64,000 bases of DNA. It comes from Planctomycetales bacterium. Lineage in GTDB: Bacteria; Planctomycetota; Planctomycetia; Planctomycetales; Planctomycetaceae. Position numbers and translations under genes: made by a program. Shown in pieces: positions 57,708-64,000 of the stretch. Position 1 is the first letter of the stretch; each line of letters starts with the position of its first letter. The DNA is taken from positions 124,001-188,000 of the forward strand of contig JANQPT010000017.1 of assembly GCA_028285345.1 (NCBI GenBank), in the 5' to 3' direction. The notes under the pieces are model-generated. The model was given only the letters and a program-made list of their open reading frames with translations. It did no database searches and was not told where the DNA came from.

Positions 57708-59153
57708 TCAATTGGTTTTAGCGGGCACTTTCGGAAACAACGTACGCGTGACCTTGAGCACGCCGTCGACCATTTCATCTTCAACTTCGGGCGCCCAGCC
57801 GACCGGCGAGGCGTATTGAATTTGGATGACCTGCGCCTGATAGGCGTTGAGCCGGACAATCTCGCGTGTGGGAATGTACAAGTTGTGTTCGCCCATATAA
57901 GCGAAGACCATCATGGGGATCTTCTGGCGGCGGAGTTGGTCTTTAATCCGCATGCCGATCGGCGCGCAGACTTCCCCTTGCATGGCGATGAACGCCATCG
58001 GGCCGATCCGCGCGACGATCACTTCCTCATACGTGCAAGGATAATCGCGCGGAGTCTCATATTCACGGACCAGAAACGCGTCGTCGGTACAGACGCGATC
58101 GGTGGTCCGCTTGGGAAAGGGAATCTCCTCTTCGTAATGCTTCATCAGCGACCGCACCCAGTTGTAACGCCGCTGCTCCTCAGGATAGGGGACGAGGCCG
58201 ATGTTCAGCGGGATCTTCTGTTTCTCGACAAGCTGCTTGGCCTCGTCGAGCGGCATGGGATCGGCCAATGGAAGCGAGATCACTTCCAGCTTCGATTGAA
58301 ACGGGCCGGTCACGTCCGTGAGTCGTCCACCGGCAATTTCGAGCACCGCTTGCGCCAAGTCATGTCCCAAGCTGTGCACCTGTTCCCGCGTGCCCGAAAT
58401 GATGATTCCTCGATCGGGGAATTGATTGCCGCCGCAGGCGTCGGCGTACATCGCCAATGTGCCGGGCAAAGCCTTTTCTACCTCGTCGATGGCATACCCC
58501 GGATGCCCGGTGTCAATCTTGCTGATCTTTCCCAGGTCTGAAATCTGCAGCGGATGTACCGGCTGATTGAACAGCAGCGCCGCGACTTCGTCGCCGACGG
58601 TGACCTTCATTACCTGGATTTCGTAATCGACAGGCGCGTTGCCGGAACTTCGTACGAAATAGCCGTAGCCGCTGCCGACTGAGACCTGCGCGGGTCCGCG
58701 CTCTTTGGAGATTGCCTCCTTGATCAGTCCGAAGATTTGATCGGCCAGTTTGCGTCCGTAATCAAAGTTGGCCGGCACGATCTGAATCGGCGCCGCATGA
58801 TTGTGGGTTGCCAGCAGGATCAACTGCGAGGCATCCCACCCCAATTCGTCGCGGCATTTCTCGCGCAGAATCGGCGTGGCCACATCGAGGCAATTGAGAT
58901 CGTAGGTGACGATCGCCAGCCGCTTGTTGCCGTCGTTGAGGACCAGCACGCGGGCAAAAATGTCGTGTTCCTTGCCGGTCGGCGGGATGCCCATCACCAA
59001 CGTCAGCGGTTCGTCGGGAGTGATTACCGCTTTGGCCGTCCCCGCTCTGAGTGTGATCGCCTCCGCGTTGTCTTCAGCCAGAGTCCGGTTTGTCGTTGTG
59101 CCGGCGCCATATGCTGCAATCGCCGCCGCCAATATGAACTGAAAATAACGCAT
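57708..59153 (-). CDS. Neutral/alkaline ceramidase-like protein, secreted
   Basis: 481 residues from the ATG at 59153, preceded by GAGGACGATC. The signal peptide is MRYFQFILAAAIAAYGAGTT. The region LRAGTAKAVITPDEPLTLVM, VLNDGNKRLAIVTYDLNCLD and LLATHNHAAPIQI resembles planctomycete neutral/alkaline non-lysosomal ceramidase-like proteins (THxHxAP zinc-type motif). The usual ceramidase serine motif is not obvious. Substrate unproven; many planctomycete homologues are of unknown activity. Divergent from the sulfatase gene. Confidence 0.8.
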   Translation of the reverse strand: MRYFQFILAAAIAAYGAGTTTNRTLAEDNAEAITLRAGTAKAVITPDEPLTLVMGIPPTGKEHDIFARVLVLNDGNKRLAIVTYDLNCLDVATPILREKCRDELGWDASQLILLATHNHAAPIQIVPANFDYGRKLADQIFGLIKEAISKERGPAQVSVGSGYGYFVRSSGNAPVDYEIQVMKVTVGDEVAALLFNQPVHPLQISDLGKISKIDTGHPGYAIDEVEKALPGTLAMYADACGGNQFPDRGIIISGTREQVHSLGHDLAQAVLEIAGGRLTDVTGPFQSKLEVISLPLADPMPLDEAKQLVEKQKIPLNIGLVPYPEEQRRYNWVRSLMKHYEEEIPFPKRTTDRVCTDDAFLVREYETPRDYPCTYEEVIVARIGPMAFIAMQGEVCAPIGMRIKDQLRRQKIPMMVFAYMGEHNLYIPTREIVRLNAYQAQVIQIQYASPVGWAPEVEDEMVDGVLKVTRTLFPKVPAKTN

Positions 59154-59324
59154 GATCGTCCTCGGACGTAAACGGTAAATCACATTCGTATCTTACGGTC
59201 CTCACTGCAAAATTCCCAATGCACTCACTTCGAGACAGTCGAATTTCAGTCCACACTTGTGATTCGGTTTTGCATGCGGCAAACTAATTTTTGCCTGTCT
59301 GTGCGAAGTTGAGGAACTCTCCAC

Positions 59325-60770
59325 GTGATCACATCTCCACAATTTGTCCGGTGCAGTCTTCTGGTCAAGTGCCTCGTATTTATCCTTGGAATTTGCGTGT
59401 TCGAAGCGACGGTCGCTTACGCGGCTGAGGAATCGAAGCCGGACTCACGTCCCAACGTGTTGTTCATCGCCGTTGACGATCTCAACGACTGGATCGAGCC
59501 GCTCGCAGGACATCCGCAAGCACTCACTCCGCAGCTTGCGCAATTCGCCGAAGAATCAATGATTTTCACTCGCGCGTATTGTGCCGCGCCACTCTGCAAT
59601 CCCTCGCGCACGAGCGTCTTGACCGGATTGCGGCCCTCGACCACGGGCGTTTATGGGAACGGGCAGAATTGGCGGCGGGCAGCGCCGGAGGCAGTCGTAC
59701 TGCCGGTCCACTTTCGCAACCATGGCTACCATACCGCCGGTGCGGGCAAGATTTTCCATCGCGGCAAGAATGACGACAACAGTTTTGAGGAATACCTCGA
59801 GCAACAACCCGACCCGATCCCGGAAGGCCGACCGCTCAACGGGATTGCGACTCCCCGCAACCCGCACGTCGATTGGGGGCCGGTCGACGTTGACGACTCC
59901 GAAATGGGCGACGCCAAAGCAGTCGATTGGGGGATAGAATTCCTCAAACAGCCTCACAGCAAGCCATTTTTTCTGGCGGTGGGGATCTACCGTCCGCATC
60001 TGCCGTGGTACGTGCCCCGAAAACATTTCGATTTGTTCCCCCGCGAGCAAGTCAAGCTGCCCCAAGTTTTGGCGAATGATCTCGATGACATTCCCCCCAT
60101 CGGATTAAAGCTGGCCCATAACGGTAATCATCCGAAAATTATCCGGACCAACAACTGGCACCGCGCCGTGCAATCGTATCTGGCCAGCATCCACTTCGCC
60201 GACGCCCAAATCGGACGATTGCTGGCCGCGCTGCGTGAGAGCCGGTTTCACGAGAACACGATTGTCGTGCTATGGAGCGACCATGGCTGGCATCTGGGTG
60301 AGAAGGAGCATTGGCGCAAGAAGGCGCTTTGGGAGGAAGCGACGCGCGTCGTCTTGATGATTTCCACGCCTGGTTCCCCCCGCGCCGGCGAACGCTGCGA
60401 GCGGACGGTCAGCTTGTTGGATCTCTATCCGACCCTCTGTGAATTGTGTGGGCTGCCCGTGCCCCAAATGTTGGAGGGGGAGAGTCTCACAGCTCAGTTG
60501 GACAATCCCCGTGCTGTCCGAGAAACGCCCGCAATCACGACACAAGGCGCCGGCAATCACGCGGTGCGAAGTGAACGCTATCGATACATCCGTTATGCCG
60601 ACGGAGGTGAGGAATTGTATGACCACCAAAACGACCCGTTGGAATGGCACAATCTCGCGGCACAGCCACAGCACGCTGCGCTGAAGAAGTCAATGGCGGC
60701 GTGGTTGCCCAAGGTTAATCGCCCGGCGGCCACCCGGAACACGAGACCCAATCAAGGAGCCGGACATTGA
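59325..60770 (+). CDS. Sulfatase, iduronate-2-sulfatase-like
   Basis: 481 residues with a GTG start after GAGGA. A signal peptide spans about residues 1-33 (LLVKCLVFILGICVFEATVA). Type I sulfatase motifs: RPNVLFIAVDDLNDWI (metal Asp pair), CNPSRTSVLTGLRP with CxPSR at 91-95 (formylglycine site), GKIFHRGKND, and SDHGWHLGEKEHWRKKALWE. The overall pattern is iduronate-sulfatase-like (IDS group), suited to sulfated polysaccharides. It requires a formylglycine-generating enzyme, not present in this window. Its stop overlaps the next start (TTGA). Confidence 0.94.
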   Translation: MITSPQFVRCSLLVKCLVFILGICVFEATVAYAAEESKPDSRPNVLFIAVDDLNDWIEPLAGHPQALTPQLAQFAEESMIFTRAYCAAPLCNPSRTSVLTGLRPSTTGVYGNGQNWRRAAPEAVVLPVHFRNHGYHTAGAGKIFHRGKNDDNSFEEYLEQQPDPIPEGRPLNGIATPRNPHVDWGPVDVDDSEMGDAKAVDWGIEFLKQPHSKPFFLAVGIYRPHLPWYVPRKHFDLFPREQVKLPQVLANDLDDIPPIGLKLAHNGNHPKIIRTNNWHRAVQSYLASIHFADAQIGRLLAALRESRFHENTIVVLWSDHGWHLGEKEHWRKKALWEEATRVVLMISTPGSPRAGERCERTVSLLDLYPTLCELCGLPVPQMLEGESLTAQLDNPRAVRETPAITTQGAGNHAVRSERYRYIRYADGGEELYDHQNDPLEWHNLAAQPQHAALKKSMAAWLPKVNRPAATRNTRPNQGAGH

Positions 60771-62890
60771 AACTCCTTAACGCTTTGCTGGTCTTACCGG
60801 CGATCATCTGCGGGACAATCGGCGGCGATCTGCGGGGTGACGAGCAACCGCTCCCGCCCGCCAATTCTGAACGCGCCAAGAACGTCACCATCGTCCGCGA
60901 CAATTACGGCATCCCCCACATCCGCGGACGCAGCGACGCCGATGTCGCGTTCGGCTTGGGTTATGCGCACGCCGAAGACGACTTCGTCCTGATTCAAGAG
61001 ACGCTGATTTCGGCACGCGGCCGCCTGCGCGAGATCAAAGGCGCGGAAGGGGTGATCATCGACTACCTGTACCAACTGCTGAAGGTCAAGGAATTTGTCG
61101 ATGAAAAGTACGAACGCGACCTCGCGCCGGAAGTGCGGGAGTACATCGAGGCCTACGCCGCGGGAGTTACGTATTACGCGGTGCGGCACCCGAAGCTGGC
61201 TGATGCGCGATTCCTTCCCTATACCGGGGAGGACGTTGTGCGCGGGTTTGTGTTACGCCAGCCCTTCTTTTTCGGCTTGGACAAAGTCTTCCGCCGGCTG
61301 CAGAAACTTCCAAGAAAGATTCCCGATGCGAAAGCGGCGGCCTTTCTGGACGCCGAATCCTTCCCGCCGATCGGCTCCAATACGTTTGCAGTCGGTCCGT
61401 CGCGGTCCGCCGATGGGTTGACCCGGCTGAACATCAATTCCCATCAGCCGTGGGAAGGGACGGTCTCGTGGTACGAGGCACACCTCAAGAGCGACGAAGG
61501 ATTGGACATCATTGGCGGACTGTTTCCCGGCGCGCCGATGGTTTTGCACGGTCACAATCAACACCTCGGCTGGGCGTTTACGGTCAACAAGCCGGATCTA
61601 ATCGACGTTTACCGGTTGGAAATCAACCCCGAAAACAAGAACCAATACAAGCTCGACGGCGAATGGCGCGATTTCGAAGTCGGCTCGGCCGACTTGTCGA
61701 TCAACGTGCTCGACGGCGTCACGTTTCCGGTTCAGCGAGAGATGCTCTACTCCGAACATGGACCCGCGCTCCGCTTTCCGCACGGCACGTTCGCCGTCCG
61801 CTTCGCTGGCTGGGGAGAGATTCGTGCGATTGAGCAGTACTACCGCATGAACAAGTCTCGCAACTTTGAGGAGTGGATTTCGGCGGTCAAAAACCGCTGG
61901 ATCCCATCGCTGAACACCTGTTATGCCGACCGCGCGGGGAATATTTATTATCTCTACAACGGCCTGATCCCCAGCCGCGTCGAGGGTGTCGACTGGTCGG
62001 GCATCTTGCCGGGCGATCAGTCACGGCTGATCTGGAATGAGTACGTTCCCTTCGAATCGTTACCGCAAGTTAAGAATCCGAAGTCTGGCTATCTGCAAAA
62101 CTCAAATTCCACACCGTACGCCGCGACTGAGGGAGCCGACAATCCCCGGCTCGAAGACTTTTCCCCCACGTTGGGGATCGAGACTCGCCACACGGACCGT
62201 TCGTTGCGAATTACCGAGCTGCTGACGGCCGACCGCAGCATCACGCACGAAGAGTTCTTGAACTACAAATGGGATCGGCAAGTCACGCTACAGGGCGATT
62301 TTTGGCGGCGGATCGGCCCGCTGGTTGCGGGAACACCGCCCGCCGATTTGACCGAGCCCGCCGCGCTGCTGAAATCGTGGGACAAAGAACTCGCCCCGGA
62401 GAGCCGAGCCGCGACGATTGCGGCGCTGGTGTATTATCAATACGAAAAATCAAAGTATTTCGGCACGCCTGTACCGAAACCGTGGGATGCGCTGCGTGCG
62501 GGACTGGAACATCTCAACACGCACTTTAAGAGCTACGATCTGCCGTTGGGCGAGGTGCAGCGGTTGCGGCGAGGCAAAGTCGATCTCCCTGTCGGCGGCG
62601 GGCCCCGGACCTACAATTGCACGCATTCCCGCGCGAATGAAAAAGATGGCCGGCTCGTCGGATTGGCGGGCGATTGTTACGTGTTGATCGTCGCTTTCGA
62701 CAAACAGGGCGTCGCCAGTTCGCAAGCAATCCATCAATACGGAAACGTCAATGTCCCTTCCAGTCCGCACTACGCCGATCAAGCCCCGCTGTTCGTCAAG
62801 AGGATCATGCGCAATTCCCGGTTCAGCGACGCCGACGTCGCCGCTCACACGTCACAGAGCTATCACCCGGGTGAAGAGGATCGCCGGTAA
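60767..62890 (+). CDS. Penicillin acylase-family (Ntn hydrolase) protein
   Basis: 707 residues with a TTG start at 60767, after AAGGAG, overlapping the sulfatase stop (TTGA). The signal peptide is MKLLNALLVLPAIICGTIGG. Family motifs: VTIVRDNYGIPHIRGRSDAD and FGLGYAHAEDDF in the alpha subunit region; the nucleophile Ser204 in PPIGSNTFAVGPSRS (autoprocessing point before Ser); INSHQPWEGTVSWYEAHLK in the beta chain. Such enzymes hydrolyse amide bonds of acyl amino compounds, beta-lactams or N-acyl homoserine lactones. Substrate is unknown. Translational coupling to a sulfatase is unusual. Confidence 0.92.
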   Translation: MKLLNALLVLPAIICGTIGGDLRGDEQPLPPANSERAKNVTIVRDNYGIPHIRGRSDADVAFGLGYAHAEDDFVLIQETLISARGRLREIKGAEGVIIDYLYQLLKVKEFVDEKYERDLAPEVREYIEAYAAGVTYYAVRHPKLADARFLPYTGEDVVRGFVLRQPFFFGLDKVFRRLQKLPRKIPDAKAAAFLDAESFPPIGSNTFAVGPSRSADGLTRLNINSHQPWEGTVSWYEAHLKSDEGLDIIGGLFPGAPMVLHGHNQHLGWAFTVNKPDLIDVYRLEINPENKNQYKLDGEWRDFEVGSADLSINVLDGVTFPVQREMLYSEHGPALRFPHGTFAVRFAGWGEIRAIEQYYRMNKSRNFEEWISAVKNRWIPSLNTCYADRAGNIYYLYNGLIPSRVEGVDWSGILPGDQSRLIWNEYVPFESLPQVKNPKSGYLQNSNSTPYAATEGADNPRLEDFSPTLGIETRHTDRSLRITELLTADRSITHEEFLNYKWDRQVTLQGDFWRRIGPLVAGTPPADLTEPAALLKSWDKELAPESRAATIAALVYYQYEKSKYFGTPVPKPWDALRAGLEHLNTHFKSYDLPLGEVQRLRRGKVDLPVGGGPRTYNCTHSRANEKDGRLVGLAGDCYVLIVAFDKQGVASSQAIHQYGNVNVPSSPHYADQAPLFVKRIMRNSRFSDADVAAHTSQSYHPGEEDRR

Positions 62891-63217
62891 ATGGTGGGGC
62901 GAACTTCTGCCCACTCACATTGTCTCTCCATACAAGCGGTCCCGCCGGGAAAACTGCCCGCTGAACACACGTGGAGCGGTGGTTGGTACCGCTGTGCGAC
63001 TTAATGTAGACTGTGGGAAGTTGCGTTTGGAATCACTTCTGGGATTCCTTTGTCCAGTAATAGGCTTTGTCGGAAAACTGTGAATTGACGATGGGTGGCT
63101 GGGGTCGAGCGAAGCGAGCCCCCAGTTTCTGAACCTGGGGGCGGACTAACGTCCGACCCCAGCCACGCTAAAGTATTGATTTCTGCAAAGCCTGGAGTCC
63201 TGCCTACCGGTAATTCG
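62891..63217. other. Intergenic region with an inverted repeat
   Basis: About 330 bp between the acylase and IlvE-like genes, both on the plus strand. It contains the inverted repeat at 63095-63166 and presumably the IlvE promoter. No gene seen. Confidence 0.45.
63095..63166. repeat. Inverted-repeat element with internal hairpins
   Basis: 13-bp perfect inverted arms, GTGGCTGGGGTCG (63095-63107) and CGACCCCAGCCAC (63154-63166). Between them are GGGGTCG...CGAGCCCC and GGAC-TAAC-GTCC hairpins. It follows the acylase gene. Confidence 0.65.
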
Positions 63218-64000
63218 ATGCCACTGAAAATTTATCTCGCCGGCAAGCTTGTCGACGAAGCGGACGCCAAGATTAGCGTTTTCGACCACGGATTCCTCTA
63301 CGGCGACGGGGTCTTTGAGGGGATCCGCGTTTACGGCGGAAAGGCGTTTTTGCTCGATGAGCACATCACTCGGCTCTATGAAAGCGCGCTGGCGATTCGA
63401 CTTGAGATCCCGCTCTCAAAGTCCGAGATGACCGACGCCGTCAATCAGACCATCGCCGCCAATGACATCGGAGAGGGTTATGTCCGCCTCATCGTTTCCA
63501 GGGGCGCGGGCACGCTCGGCTTGGACATTCGCCGCACCAGCGATCCCCAGGTGATTGTCATCGCCGACACCATCACGCTCTACCCGCCCGAGATGTATCG
63601 CGACGGGCTGAAGGTCATCACGGCCAGCACAATTCGCAATCACGCCGCAGCGCTCAGTCCCCGGATTAAGTCGCTGAACTATCTCAACAACATCCTCGCC
63701 AAAATCGAGGCGACCGATTCGGGATGTATCGAAGCTTTGATGCTCAACGCCCAAGGAGAAGTCGCCGAGTGTACGGGCGACAACATCTTCATCGTCAAGA
63801 ACGGCATATTGAAAACGCCCCCCCCTGAGGCAGGGATTTTGGAGGGCATCACCCGCGCCGCGGTGATTGGGTTGGCGAAACAAGCCGGTTTGACCGTCGA
63901 AGAGTCCGCCATGGTGCGTCACGATATTTTCGTGGCCGACGAATGTTTTCTCACTGGCACGGCCGCTGAAGTGATTCCAGTCGTCAGCCTTGACGGCCGC
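63218..64000 (+). CDS. ilvE: Branched-chain amino acid aminotransferase-like protein (C-terminus off window)
   Basis: 261 codons are visible from the ATG at 63218 and the frame stays open to the right edge; about 25-30 residues are expected to be missing. The fold-type IV PLP enzyme pattern is clear: KISVFDHGFLYGDGVFEGIR, LYESALAIRLEIPLS, YVRLIVSRGAGTLGLD, the PLP lysine in RIKSLNYLNNILAKIEA, and ECTGDNIFIVKNG with GILEGITRAAVIGLA. The closest match is IlvE, which transaminates Val, Leu and Ile; D-amino acid transaminase is the main alternative. Confidence 0.88.
   Translation, partial: MPLKIYLAGKLVDEADAKISVFDHGFLYGDGVFEGIRVYGGKAFLLDEHITRLYESALAIRLEIPLSKSEMTDAVNQTIAANDIGEGYVRLIVSRGAGTLGLDIRRTSDPQVIVIADTITLYPPEMYRDGLKVITASTIRNHAAALSPRIKSLNYLNNILAKIEATDSGCIEALMLNAQGEVAECTGDNIFIVKNGILKTPPPEAGILEGITRAAVIGLAKQAGLTVEESAMVRHDIFVADECFLTGTAAEVIPVVSLDGR

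Overview
The window comes from a planctomycete, most likely a member of the Planctomycetales; the sequence does not settle the genus. The evidence is the family content: two PVC-type CxxCH cytochrome/dehydrogenase proteins, a DUF1549/DUF1553 plus DUF1501 plus WD40 operon, a Ser/Thr kinase with a large extracytoplasmic C-terminus, an RTX-like protein carrying the FESLEDRKLMAG (LEPR-XLL type) N-terminal signature, a sulfatase, a ceramidase-like protein, and a MoxR/DUF58/BatA operon. Base composition is moderately GC-rich. Genes lie on both strands in short operons. One tRNA gene (Ser-GGA) is present. No insertion sequence, integrase, phage gene or CRISPR array was found.

Layout. 1-7.9 kb, minus strand: MoxR ATPase, DUF58, BatA-like VWA, a second VWA/GATase-like protein, and a membrane protein cut by the left edge, all overlapping or nearly so. 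8.3-13.2 kb: a glutaredoxin-like protein, a membrane Ser/Thr kinase and an HELGH-containing putative metallopeptidase. 13.2-19.9 kb: two large, divergently transcribed cytochrome c/dehydrogenase-like proteins. 20.0-22.1 kb: a zinc-ribbon protein translationally coupled to a METTL25/GSTCD-like methyltransferase, then a convergent small coiled-coil ORF.

23.2-34.6 kb, plus strand: the most unusual part. A FeeM-type N-acyl amino acid synthase is followed by a DevC/DevA/DevB-like exporter, a patatin-like lipase, an Acg-type nitroreductase, an E1/ThiF-like adenylating enzyme and two tandem fatty acid desaturases. After a repeat-rich gap come a DUF374 acyltransferase and a short-chain dehydrogenase. 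My reading is a pathway that makes, tailors and exports an acylated amino-acid-derived lipid; the product is unknown.

34.7-47 kb: an SGNH hydrolase, a CNNM/CorC-like protein, an ABC-2 permease, RuvA, a TlpA-like lipoprotein, and the WD40/DUF1501/DUF1549 operon. 47-54.4 kb: RibF, a DHH phosphoesterase, threonine synthase (apparently with an ATT start), a small membrane protein, a ManA-like isomerase, tRNA-Ser and an RTX-like protein with 25 uninterrupted nonapeptides. 55-64 kb: an aminotransferase, a GlsB-type membrane protein, an MscS channel, a ceramidase-like protein, a sulfatase coupled to a penicillin-acylase-family protein, and a right-truncated IlvE-like aminotransferase.

At least six intergenic inverted-repeat elements are scattered at gene ends. 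Several have arms that are themselves hairpins, and two families share the same flank and loop while their stems differ in a compensatory way. Function assignments rest on motif recognition by eye; no database search was possible.
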